From positions 24,792,266 to 24,856,265 of the forward strand of contig NC_067478.1 in the NCBI RefSeq assembly GCF_947179515.1: a DNA stretch of 64,000 bases, read 5' to 3'. Below are positions 11,333 to 21,615 of this stretch, piece after piece. Position 1 is the first letter of the stretch; every line of letters begins with the position of its first letter. Source of the DNA: Apodemus sylvaticus. Lineage: Eukaryota > Chordata > Mammalia > Rodentia > Muridae. The notes beneath the pieces were generated by a model. It was not told the DNA's origin and made no database searches. It was given only the letters and a program-made list of their open reading frames with translations. Both the position numbers and the translations under genes were made by a program.

Positions 11333-11550
11333 GGCTGGAGAAATGGTTCAGTGGTTAGGAGCATGGCTGCTCTTCCGGAGGACTCGGTTTGAATCCTAGC
11401 TCGGACCTGGTGGCTCACAGCTGTGTAACCCTGCAGCGTCAGTTCCAGGACAATCTGATCCCTTTTCTAGCTTCCACAGGCATTGCATTCACAGAACACA
11501 CAGACACACATGCAAACAGAACATTCATACATGTAAATAAAAATAAATGG
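11333..11550 (+). repeat. B2/B3-type SINE
   Basis: GGGCTGGAGAAATGGTTCAG, CTGCTCTTCCGGAGGACTCG and GGTGGCTCACAGCTGTGTAA, with an AAATAAAAATAAA tail at about 11535. Confidence 0.8.
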
Positions 11551-11574
11551 ATATTTGTTTTTCTTGATTTTTTT

Positions 11575-11719
11575 TGTTTTGAGAGAGGGTTCCTCCATTC
11601 AGCCTTGGCTGTCCTGGAACTTGCTCTGTCAACCAGGCCAGCCACAAATTCACAGAGATCAGCTTGTCTCTGCCTCCCAGAGTGCTGGGATTACAGGCAT
11701 GCGCCACCACCGCCCGGCT
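11575..11719 (-). repeat. B1 SINE
   Basis: Reverse B1 with GCTGTCCTGGAACTTGCTCT and GTGCTGGGATTACAGGCATG ... CACCACCGCCCGGC. Confidence 0.9.
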
Positions 11720-12639
11720 TGAAAATAAATCTTAACACAAACAAACATAAACAAGAACCCCACAGGAGTAGGAAGCACAGAGGCTAAACACATATTCCCC
11801 AGACAGAGCAGCCCCTGCCTGCAGAATGTGATGTGTTGGAGCAGTTTGCTTGTGGTCCCTGGAAACTGCAGCTTTCCCTGCTGAGGGATGCGGCTGTGTG
11901 CATCAAGTCTTGCAGTGGAGCCTCACAGTTCTAAGGCTCTACCGCAGTGCATGGCAGATGGTGGACTCCAGAGACTGTCCATCTGCTGACTCCATGCCTG
12001 GGACCATGGAACTCTAAGGTTGTGTCTGCCCCTGGCCACCAAGGACAGGGCAGCCTCTCCCTATACCAGTCACGCCTGATCTGAGAATTCTTGCCACCTG
12101 GTTTCTCCCGCTTGTCAGTGTCTGAGCCATTTACTCTTCGTGCCTGCCACCCCGGGCTCGCTCTCACACTGGGCAATGCTAGGCTAATCTCAGGAAGCTT
12201 GCCAGTTATACACAATTCGTTTCCTCCCAAGACCGTGTCTGTCTACTGCTCTCCAAGTCATGCAGAGTGAAGAGGTAGGATTCCTCTCTGTGGCTGACCC
12301 ATCTGCCAGAGGAACCAGGGTCTCACCAAGCCCGAATGTCATTGGAGACCTCTAAGGCCCGAGCACTGCTCTGCAGGGTAGGACTTCCAGTCTCCTCTTC
12401 CCAGGGCACCTGGCTGAGCTTTCAGATGAGGCTTCTGCTTCCCATCCATGAATCAGGCCACTGAGTGGCAGGAGCTAAGCTAAGCTTGCCTTCTTTGTGG
12501 AGTCAACATTGGTGTCCTTCAGCTGTTCTGTGTCTGCCTTCATGACATCCAGAAACTTCCTCTTTGGAGCAGGGTCTGCCCTTTAACAGGGTCACATGAA
12601 AGCAGCATCTCATCTGCTATTTTACTGTTCCTTCCCTTT

Positions 12640-13900
12640 TAGTACACCTTACTTTTTTAGATTCACAGCAAAATTGAGCACAAAGTATAGAGTGTTCCTT
12701 TACACCTCTGCCCCGACTCATGCACAGCATTACCAGAGAGGTAACGCACCTGGCTCAGTGCAGGAGTACCACCCCAAGTCTGCATATTGCTTTCAGATTC
12801 ACTCTTAGTACCGAATGTGCTCATGGGCTTGGGTAAACCTATCGTAACATTTATACCAGAGATTTATACAGAAGGCTTTCAGTGCCCTACTCTGTAGGCT
12901 TAGATTTTTCAAAACCTACCTTTAATAAGGGTCCTTAAATGCTTTAACCTCCCTTCTAGTCCACCACCCACCAGAGGCAGTGGAATGGAAAGGTTAACAG
13001 AGCAAAGGAGAATGTAGACCTGTTTAGAAATCGTTCTTTGAAGCAAATCCAACCTGCGTTGTCAGGATCTCTGTAGTTCAGTTCACGTGAATCAGCAGTG
13101 GCAGCTCAATCCACTCACAAACACCATTCACAAATCACAACAGCAGGTTGATCCAGAGGAAACCATGAGGCTCTGTCCATTGGCCTGGGTCTGCAGAAGT
13201 GGTAAGAAGCCACCAGAATACCACCGGAAGTTCTTTAGTGGTGTTTCTCTCTCTACAAAGTCATGACAAACAATGGCCAGCCAAGAATGGTAAGGTGAAC
13301 CAATACCACATGTCATTCACTGTCTACTGGGTTATATTTAAACCCTTTCCAAATATAACATTTTCTCAAGTGCTCACTCTAGCAAAAACTCACATACCCT
13401 TTCTCCAGGCAGCTTCCTGTCTGCTCTCAGCAAAACATCTTCCCACATGTCTGCTTCAACAAAAATCATTCTCTCATAAGACAGTTTCCAAAATAACATC
13501 ACCTGGCACAACTGAGTCTCCAAAATAACCAGAAGTTTTCGTGTCACTACTCCTGTCCCAGCTTCCCTGTCTGCTAACCACTGGCAGCTACTGATCATTT
13601 TTACTCCCTGCTTTTACCTTTTGCAGGCTGTCTTAGAGTTGGAATCATTTTGTGTGGCCTTTTCCAATTGCCTTCTTATCCCTAAATGCATTTAATATTC
13701 ATCCATTTCTCTGTATGGCTGGACTCTGCACTGGGGTACCCCTCCAGGCAGTTCTTCTGTGTCTTCATAGTACACTCACTTTCTGCACCAGTGTCCCTGA
13801 TGCATCAAACTTAGGTGCTATCTGTCAGAATTCCCCAGTGGGGAGTCACTGGCTTTCCTTCTGTAATTCATAAGCATGTGCCTATTATCTGTAGAATGTG
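12640..13900. repeat. Ancient LINE-like sequence (tentative)
   Basis: Stretches such as TTTAGATTCACAGCAAAATT followed by AGCACAAAGTATAGAGTG, and at 13660-13720 CCCTAAATGCATTTAATATT and CATCCATTTCTCTGTATGGC, recall the 3-prime region of old mammalian L1 elements. The intervening sequence is not recognisable. A repeat-masking run would settle it. Confidence 0.35.
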
Positions 13901-14105
13901 CTCTGTGACTGTATAAAATACCCAGATATTTCTCATTCCATGCTTGCCAAAATCTTGCCTGAAATGATTATTACTATGGTTTTACTAAATGGTGCCAAAT
14001 GATGACTTTCTAAAACTTTTAAATACAGTTTTGTTTTCTCTTCTCCAATTTTGTGTTCCTTTTCTACTTTTCTTTAAGATTTTCCTCATTCAAAAGAAAA
14101 ATGGA

Positions 14106-14222
14106 GGGCTGGAGAGATGGTTCAGTGATTAAGAGCACCAACTGCTCTTCTAAAGGTCCTGAGTTCAAATCCCAGCAACCACATGGTGGCTCACAACCAT
14201 CTGTAATGAGATCTGATGCCCT
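14106..14222 (+). repeat. B2 SINE, 5-prime part (split by a younger insertion)
   Basis: GGCTGGAGAGATGGTTCAGT to GATCTGATGCCCT. The element resumes at 14627 (CTGATGCCCTCTTCTGGTGT), so 14223-14626 is an insertion flanked by the repeated bases CTGATGCCCT. Confidence 0.9.
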
Positions 14223-14626
14223 GGCTTCTTCTTCTTCTTTTTTTTTTGTGATAGATAACAACATAGATTTTCACTTTATTTTCATCCATGTGGCTCTGTT
14301 GTCTTTCTGATGAGCTCTGCTTCACCTCTTCTTCCACCCTGTGTCTGGTAGCAACATTACGCCAAAGAATAGAAGAATAGAAGTTTAAATGTATTCTGCT
14401 ACTTCTTTTTTTTAATTTTCTTTTCTTTTATTTTAAAAAAGATTTATTTATTTATTTATTTATTTATTAAATGTAAGTACACTGTAGCTATCTTCAAACA
14501 CTCCAGAAGAGGGATTCAGATCTCGTTATGAATGGTTCTGAGCCACCATGTGGTTGCAGGGATTTGAACTCCGGACTTTCGGAACAGCAGTTGGTGCTCT
14601 TAACCGCTGAGCCATCTCACCAGCCC
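14223..14626 (-). mobile_element. Composite insertion: B2 plus 3-prime flanking sequence with poly(A), within a target-site duplication
   Basis: Read on the minus strand, it begins with a B2 (14626 down to about 14440), then the B2 A-rich tail (about 14405-14440). Next come about 150 bases of non-SINE sequence, an AATAAA hexamer (complement TTTATT at 14275-14280) and, 27 bases further, an A tract with GAA repeats (14223-14247). The direct repeats CTGATGCCCT at 14213-14222 and 14627-14636 enclose the whole. This is the form expected if one transcript read through the B2 end, was polyadenylated at a downstream signal, and was inserted as a unit. The alternative is two separate insertions. Confidence 0.7.
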
Positions 14627-14730
14627 CTGATGCCCTCTTCTGGTGTGTCTGAAGACAGCTACAATGTACTTACAAATAATATACTTACATATAATATATA
14701 AGTACACTGTACTTACATGTAATAATAAAT
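14627..14730 (+). repeat. B2 SINE, 3-prime part (continuation of 14106-14222)
   Basis: CTGATGCCCTCTTCTGGTGT and GTCTGAAGACAGCTACAATG, ending in AATAATAAATCTTT. Confidence 0.9.
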
Positions 14731-14732
14731 CT

Positions 14733-14882
14733 TTGGACCAGAGCAAGCAGGGCCAGAGTGAGTAGGGCCAGAGTGAGCAGAGGTCCTGAGTTCTATTCCC
14801 AGCAACCACATGATGGCTCACAACCATCTGTACAGCTACAGTATACTCATATACAGAAAATAAATAAATAAATCTTTTTAAA
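14733..14882 (+). repeat. Second B2-type fragment
   Basis: Starts with an irregular GGCCAGAGTGAG repeat, then AGAGGTCCTGAGTTCTATTC and CACATGATGGCTCACAACCA, ending in AATAAATAAATAAATCTTTT. The usual first 45 bases of B2 are missing. Confidence 0.75.
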
Positions 14883-15529
14883 AAAGAAAATTAGCAATTC
14901 TTATATATCGCTCTATTTTTCTATAATTTGAGGCTACAGAAAAAAAAGGAAGTCATCAAAGACTCTTCAGACCAACAAACAGCTTAAACATGCAAAACCT
15001 AATTAAAGAAACAAGGTCACTTCCTGACTTTAGATGGGGTCACTTCCTGGCTTCCAGTGAGGTCACTTCTCGGCTCCCAAACCTTCACTCTTGCTCTGTC
15101 TTCTCCAGTACTGGCCCAGTGAGAGCTGAAACAGACTCTCTTAGGTCTCAGTGAGAAATCATATCAAGTGGTAATAGCTGCTCCAGGGTGAGCTCTCATC
15201 ATTTGACAAGCAAATGGGAGACAGGCTGGGTGGGAAGGTCGCGTGTAGGTCCTAGTGACTTGAAGAGGGAGAGAGAAGGAAGCATAGCACAGGGACTATT
15301 GTTTGGTTCCTTGGGATGTGACTACGTGTGTTGCTTATATAATCTCAGCGCTGAGCACTTAACTGGGTCCCACAAATACTTGAGGTTTAATCATTGTCCC
15401 AATATCCCAATACACTCTGAGTATACACTGGAATAAAACAGTAAGAAGACCAGTGTTTCATTTTGTTTTGAACCATGTTTGAACCCATAAGACATTTGTG
15501 AGTTAGAATAATGCTGAAGTGAGACTGAA

Positions 15530-15905
15530 GAGAGGGCTTGCCAGTTAAGAGCACTGACGGTTCTTCCTGAGGATCAGGGTTCAATTCCCAGCATCTGCAT
15601 GGTGGCTCACAACCATCCTAACTCCAGTTTCTTTCTTTCTTTCTTTTTTTCCAAGACAGGGTTTCTTTGTGTAGCCCTGGTTGTCCTGGAACTCACTCTG
15701 TAGACCAGGCTGGCCTCGAACTCAGAAATCCGCCTGCCTCCGCCTCCCAAGTGCTGGGATTAAAGGCATGCACCACCACCACCCAGCTCTAACTCCAGTT
15801 TCAAGGGATCCGACACCCTCTTCTGGCTTCTTGGACTATATGCATACAGATGGTTACAGATATAATTTAGGCAAAACACCATACACATAAAATAAGTCTT
15901 TAAAA
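15530..15905 (+). repeat. B3-type SINE interrupted by a B1
   Basis: 5-prime half at 15530-15631 and 3-prime half at 15789-15905 (TTTCAAGGGATCCGACACCC ... AAATAAGTCTTTAAAA). The interruption is the B1 at 15632-15788. Confidence 0.85.
15632..15788 (-). repeat. B1 SINE nested in a B3, with 14-base target-site duplication
   Basis: Reverse B1 (AAGACAGGGTTTCTTTGTGT ... GGCATGCACCACCACCACCC). CTAACTCCAGTTTC occurs at 15618-15631 and again at 15789-15802. Confidence 0.95.
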
Positions 15906-16127
15906 TATATATCACTCAGATTTGCTTCACAAATAACATTGAATAGTATTGGGAAAGAATTCTCATGGACATTGAGAGAGAGAACTTGGAGAGTCATCAT
16001 TTTAAAACTCTCATCTCTCAAAAATAACTGGTATGAACCGTCTGGCATCCATTTTTTCAGATAATTTTAAACATACGTGCAACTCTTCTTAAAGTGGTGT
16101 TAAAAATGATTAGTTTGCTTTTAAAAT

Positions 16128-16216
16128 AGTGCCATATACATATATATGCATATATATATCTACATTATATATATGTAATGTATATATATGTATATACATA
16201 TATATATGTGTATAAT

Positions 16217-16257
<41 letters not shown>

Positions 16258-16258
16258 G
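16128..16258. repeat. TA/TG/CA microsatellite
   Basis: Alternating (AT)n and (TA)n followed by (CA)14 and (TA)n. Confidence 0.95.
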
Positions 16259-16689
16259 GCTGACCTCTAACATGCTAGGTTATCTGCAAATGATCCTCCT
16301 ACTCCCGGACCACCAGACCTAGTTTTATTCAGTGTAAGACGTGGAACCCAGGTGTGTGTTAGGCAGGCATTCTCCCAACTGAGCTACACATCCTGTCTGG
16401 AAGACAGGCTTTTAAAATAAAAGTATCTCTGTGTATCAAATAAGAAGGAATGAAAGATATATTTTGAAAACTAAATTGTATTTTCTGATGACAATGTAAG
16501 TAGGGTAAGAACTGTTCATAAATCAGGAAGGTTTGAGATTTTACATCTTTAGATGTTTAACTGAGATGAGAAAATTTTTGTTTGAGTCTATGAAATAAAA
16601 ATGGTGATAATACATAGAAACCAGGATGCTTTTTGTTAATTAGATAAAGGTCTATTCTCAGACACGTGCACGTGTTTTTAATATTTACA

Positions 16690-16842
16690 CATGTCTGTGT
16701 GCGTGTTCACTACAGTGCACGTGTGACAGTCTGAGGACAACTTGCAGAAGGTTCTCTCCTGCCACCACACGGCTGGGGGTCTGTGTGTGCTTGTCAGGGT
16801 TGGAGTCAAGCCCCTTACCCACTGAGCCATCTCACCAGCCCT
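16690..16842 (-). repeat. B3-like SINE
   Basis: GTCTGAGGACAACTTGCAGA ... TTCTCTCCTGCCACCACACG ... CCACTGAGCCATCTCACCAG, in reverse orientation. Confidence 0.75.
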
Positions 16843-18490
16843 CATTACATGGTCATATCTTCAGATATGGGGGCTAGATCTTCATTCACTTCAGGTAACG
16901 TTTTCAAACAGGAGTATACTTAGAAATTCAGTCTTTTGAAACAAAGTATTCATGGCTGGAGAAGTGAAATACTGGCAGTAAACTGATGTGTAAGAAAGAC
17001 ATTGAGCCTTCGGGAGTCACTTCTGGAATAGTAATGCATTTTTCCGAATCCAGATTCCTCATTCCAGAAATTGAACTTAGGGCTACTTCATTCAGCACTT
17101 TTATAAGTTATAAAATGTACATTGAGGTACCAGCTCTCTTCAGTATGAAAACAGCTACAACAGGCTCAGGGGGACCTACAGTTTCTCCTGTCCCACCAGG
17201 GCTAATGATTGGTATTTGACCAGAATACACATTTTTAAAACGTACCCAATGTTGTGGCAAATTGTTAATCCATTCTAAACTTCCCAGCGGGTGGGTGTGC
17301 CTCCTCTACACCAACTCAAATGTTTCGGATTCCCAAAGAAAGACACAATGCAGCCTTATCTTAAATATGACTTAAACAGCCCAATGGCTGGGCATTTCCA
17401 AACCTCCCCATGACTAGCACACTCTCCCCTCTGATATTCCTGAATTACTACTTTCTAAAATCTATATTCCATCTCTGCTAACCCGGACCCAATCAGGGGG
17501 AGGGGCCCCTGGGGTCACTGTACTCCATTCTTACATATTGTTTGCCTTCTCTCCTGAAGCGCTCAGGCTTGACCTCCCTGCTCCCCCTTCATGGTGATTC
17601 TAAAAGCTCCTCTTTTCTGCTCCCTTGCCTGGGAAATCTGAAGTCCGCTTCTGTCTCTCTGTCCACCCATTGGCTGCCAGCCACTTTATTTCACCAATCA
17701 GCACCTTACAGGCAGACATAATGGTTCCCATGTAATCTGGGGAGCCTAGTGAACACAAATAGCATTAGAAGCAATCTGCAAAAACCCAAGAGAACAAGGA
17801 TGTTTGGGGAAAAAATAAAACTATGGAGTTAAGAGCTGTGATAAAACACAGCCTGTGAAGTTCACCTTAACAGTTATAGAGGTATGCAAATCAGCATATA
17901 CCAACTACCATATGGGTGAGTATCATATAGGTAGTATCATGTGGGTAAGCACTGTATGTGTAAGCACCAGATATGTGTGAGCACCATGTGGGTAGTATAG
18001 GTAGAGCCATAAACACTTGTAGGAAGTGGGGATGGATATGTCAATTACCCAAGTGCAAGATGTAGGGATAAACTGAGATACTAGAAACAACAGAAACTAT
18101 TTACGTAGGGAAAGCACTGGTGATGAAGTGCACTTCATATCCTTCAGTCCTGGTTGGCTTCCAGAACGTTCCTCAGCAGGGGCACAGGAGCACTGCTGCA
18201 TCTTGCATATCAGAAAGCACAGGATGTCTGTGGCCTTGGAAATTTTTGTGGGGCAGAGAGTGAGGGTGTAGTTAGGCCCAGCTCTGAATTTGCATTTTTA
18301 AAATTCTATGTTGTCTATATTACTGTATACAGTGTTTTGAATGAGAATGGCCCCCATAGATTCATATGTTTGAATACTTGGTCCCCAGTCGGTAGAACTA
18401 TTAGGGGAGGATTATGAGGTATGGCCTTGTTGGAAGAGATGCATCACTGTGGGCAGGCTTTGAGGTGTCAAAAGACATGCCATTCCCAGT
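16843..18490. other. Unassigned intronic sequence
   Basis: No exon seen. 17250-17750 has CCAAT-like pairs (CACCCATTGG, CACCAATCAG) and may be a diverged repeat, but I cannot assign a family. Confidence 0.4.
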
Positions 18491-18491
18491 G

Positions 18492-18492
18492 G

Positions 18493-18540
<48 letters not shown>

Positions 18541-18614
18541 CAGACAGATAGAAATAGATAGATAGATAGATAGATAGATACATACATACATACATACATA
18601 CATACATACATGTG
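18492..18614. repeat. (GATA)n and (CATA)n microsatellite
   Basis: Tetranucleotide GATA repeats with a short CAGA interruption, then about ten copies of ATAC. Confidence 0.97.
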
Positions 18615-19280
18615 TAAACAGATGCATAGACAAACAGGTAGATGAAATATAAATTTCTCAGTGTTTCTTTATAAATTGCCTTTATCAAAACCTTCCTTAG
18701 AAATAATTTTAACCATTGCGGGCCAGGAATATGGCCCATTGTAGACTGTTTGACTAATACAAACAGACTCTAGCTTCAGTCCTCAGTACCACTGCCACAA
18801 GAGCAAAGTATCAGTAAAAATTATGGAAGCAGGTTCATAAAAATTCAGAATTAAAGGCAATTTGGCAGAAAATGCATCAGAAGTTACCCTCATGTGCACT
18901 GCACACAGGGTCCCCAGGGAGCTAGTGTGGCCCTGTGGCTGGCATGGAGTCAGGTTGGCCTTACATTTGTAGACAATACTGACAATACTTGGCTCTAGCC
19001 AAGTTCACTTTTCTGCACCTGCTGGGCAGAGCGAGAGCTTGCTGGTGGAAGCCCAGGTCTGCAGACTGCCAGGAAGGCAGTGGTGCTCTAGGTGATCACT
19101 TAGGATGAGGAAATGCCCATAGTCACTCCAGTTCATGAAGACACGAACTAACCTGGGCGACCCCGGGTGGGATCTGCATCCTTCTAGGTCCAGGTCTCAC
19201 CCACATCTCCCCATCCTGTCTCCTGAGTGGCTTCAGCCTGGGGCCAGCCAGTGAGTGGCAACAGATAGATGCTCAGTGTC

Positions 19281-19282
19281 AT

Positions 19283-19333
<51 letters not shown>
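19281..19333. repeat. (TC)n microsatellite serving as the polypyrimidine tract of exon 2A
   Basis: An almost pure CT repeat of about 50 bases ends at the acceptor CCAG (19332-19335). The same arrangement precedes exons 2B and 2C. Confidence 0.9.
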
Positions 19334-19334
<1 letters not shown>

Positions 19335-19335
19335 G

Positions 19336-19505
19336 ACCTCATTGGGAGTGTGAGCATCACTACTTCGGAGCAGACAGTTCAGGAAGCCGGAGGGGAAACT
19401 GTCCACCTGCCCTGTGTGTTCACCCTTAGCCCCGAGGACCGTGGACCATTGGACATCGAGTGGCTTCGGCTTTCAGGACCTAATAATGAGGCGATGGACC
19501 GTGTG
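19336..19505 (+). CDS. CXADR-like gene, exon 2A (first half of V-set domain A)
   Basis: 170 bases, entered in phase 1 and left in phase 0 at GTG/GTGAGT. It encodes DLIGSVSITTSEQTVQEAGG, then ETVHLPCVFTLSPEDRGPLD and IEWLRLSGPNNEAMDRV. The B-strand cysteine (LPC), the SPEDRGPLDIEW block with the core tryptophan, and the SITTxEQ start are diagnostic of CXADR domain 1. The first half is closest to exon 2C, while the second half is nearly identical to exon 2B, a mosaic pattern. The exon's acceptor lies directly after a CT microsatellite. Confidence 0.92.
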
Positions 19506-19702
19506 GTGAGTGTGCCCTGCGCCTGCGCACTCTCACTAGGCAGGTGTGGTGTCGTGGCCAGAAGCCTCACTGCCCAGGCCTGAGAACATGGATAGAATGA
19601 CCTGTGATTTCAGAGCAGGAATGTTTATCAGATGTCTTGACGGCTTCAGAAGTCGAGAGGATGTTGTGGACGTTCTGAAAATGTGGTCTTGAACGTAAGA
19701 GG

Positions 19703-19889
19703 TGCTGGTGAGATGACTCAGTGGTTAAGAGCACTAAATGCTCTTCCAGAGGTCCTGAGTTCAATTCCCAGCAACCACATGGTGGCTCACAACCATCTGT
19801 AATGGGATCTGATGCCCTCTTCTGGTGTGTGTCTGAAGACAGCAACAGTGCACTCATATAAAAATAAATAAATATTTTTTTTAAAGTGT
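19703..19889 (+). repeat. B2 SINE present only in duplication unit A
   Basis: Complete B2 flanked by GTAAGAGG at 19695-19702 and 19890-19897. The matching positions of unit B (about 26812, TATGTAAGAGGAG) and unit C lack it, so it inserted after the units separated. Confidence 0.92.
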
Positions 19890-19938
19890 GTAAGAGGAGA
19901 CAAGGAATAATAGGGGTGTGCTGAGCAGGCTGGGCATC

Positions 19939-19939
<1 letters not shown>

Positions 19940-19971
<32 letters not shown>
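19940..19971. repeat. (GT)n microsatellite
   Basis: Sixteen GT units. Confidence 0.95.
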
Positions 19972-19973
<2 letters not shown>

Positions 19974-20264
19974 CCAGAATCACTAGACTCTGTCTGAATT
20001 TAGAATCAATGACTTCTGTCTTTGTTGCTCAGCCTGACTGCAAATTCCGTAGCCTGGTCACTCTTCCCCTCCTCAGCAGCTAGGCTGCAAGTGTACTGCA
20101 CTGCGCCTGACCCTGATAGGATGTTAAGGTTTATATGAGGCTCCTATAACCAGCAAAGGGGCAATGAAGTGTACACATTGTGACAAGCATATAAATTGTC
20201 ACGGTCTGTTTTTCTCATTTCCAGATAACTCTTTCATACAACTAACTTCTTAAAAAGCAGAAAA

Positions 20265-20402
20265 GCCAATCATGGTGGCACATGCCGGTAATCCTTTTCT
20301 ATGTAGAGAGGGTGAGGCAGGAGGCTGGAGAGTTTGAGGCCAGCTTAGGCTACATATCAATGTCTAGGCCAGCCCGAGCTACACAGTAATAGCAAGTAAG
20401 CA
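20265..20402 (+). repeat. B4/B1-like SINE (also present in unit B)
   Basis: CATGGTGGCACATGCCGGTA ... GAGGCAGGAGGCTGGAGAGT. A homologous copy lies at about 27215-27370, so it predates the A/B duplication. Confidence 0.6.
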
Positions 20403-20479
20403 AACAAAAATGAAGAAAAATGTAAAGTCTATACAATATGTGTTAAACTATAGAAATCATGTAAAAGACAATTATAGAA

Positions 20480-20845
20480 GTGTCTTAGTTAGGGTTTCCA
20501 TTGCTGTGAAGAGACACCGTGGCCAAGGCAATTCTTATGAAGGCAAATATTTAATTGGGTTTGGCCTACAGGTCCAGGGGTTTCATCATAGCAAGAAAGC
20601 ATGGCAGCATTCAGACAGGCATGGTACTGGAGAAGGAGCTGAGAGTTCTGCATCTTGATTTGAAGGCAATCAGGGGAGACTAGGATCCTCAGGCAGCTAA
20701 GAGGAAGCACTCTTCCACAGTGGTAGAACCTGAGCATAGGAGGAGACCTCCAAAGCCCACCCCCACAGTGATGCACTTCCTCCAACAAGGCCACGCCTCT
20801 TAATAGTGCTACTCCCTCTGGGTCAAGCAAATTCAAACTACCACA
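20480..20845. repeat. Rodent interspersed repeat (TTAGTTAGGGTTTCCATTGC type)
   Basis: Begins CTTAGTTAGGGTTTCCATTG, and contains CATCTTGATTTGAAGGCAAT and CACTTCCTCCAACAAGGCCA. A related copy occupies 27915-28230. Family name uncertain. Confidence 0.6.
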
Positions 20846-21224
20846 AGCAGTTTTTCTAACCAATATGATCAGAGCCAAATGAAGAACATTGGGAAGTCAA
20901 AGACAGTGCCAAAGGAGAAACACATCCAACGACCCCATGTCCAAGTACTGGCTCACATTTAGTATTTTATTTCATTTCACTTGGAATGCTTTATATCAGC
21001 TTCACCGAACACATTTACTTTAAAATCTAATCCGTGTTGGACACTGTGATAGTTCAGTGTGTAAGAGTAGTTGCTATGTGAACATGAGAACCTGACCACT
21101 CCTGTAGAAAGCTGTGTTTGGAGATGTCTGCCTGTGACAGCAGCACTGGGCCCGGGCAAGAGACAGAGGACCATGGAGGCCTGCTGGTTTCTACCTCAGC
21201 TGGTTCAGTGAGGGACCCTGCTGT

Positions 21225-21615
21225 GTTGGCTACTTTTATGTTGACTTGACACAAGCTGCAGTCATTCCTAGGAGAGGAGGGAACCTCGGTGAAGAAATGC
21301 TTCCAAAAGACCAGACTGCAAGCAAGCCTGTAGCTCATTTTCTTAATTAAAGAACAATGGGGGGAGGACCCAGCCCATTGTGGGTGATGCCATCTCTCCG
21401 CTGGTGGTCCTGGGTTCTAGAAGAAAGCCAGCTAAATAAACCATGATGAGCAAGCCAGCCATCTGCACCCCTCCGTGGCCTCAGGTTCCTGCCTGTGTGA
21501 GCTCCTGATTTGCTTCAGTTATGATGGTAAAGCATAAGTCAGTTAAACCCTTTTCTCCTCTGCTTGCTTTGGTCATGGTGTTTCATCACAGAACACTAGC
21601 CATAACTAAAACACT
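21225..21615. repeat. Rodent interspersed repeat (TTGACTTGACACAAGCT type)
   Basis: Starts with TGTTGACTTGACACAAGCTG, and contains GACCCAGCCCATTGTGGGTG, ATAAACCATGATGAGCAAGC and GGTCATGGTGTTTCATCACA. It resembles the copy at 59710-60115. Family name uncertain. Confidence 0.65.

Larger units (their letters stand above)
4987..19335 (+). other. CXADR-like gene, intron 1 (14.3 kb)
   Basis: The longest intron of the gene. It holds B1, B2 and B3 SINEs, an L1 3-prime end, old LINE-like sequence at about 12640-13900, several microsatellites, and, at its right end, the start of duplication unit A. Unique-looking stretches without a recognised gene are 4987-5995, 8710-11330 and 16841-18490. I found no extra Ig, C2 or transmembrane exon in it. 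Confidence 0.7.

Noticed and set aside
18492..18614. Regular spaced repeats as a CRISPR-like array
   Set aside because: Simple tetranucleotide microsatellite in mammalian DNA; no spacer structure.
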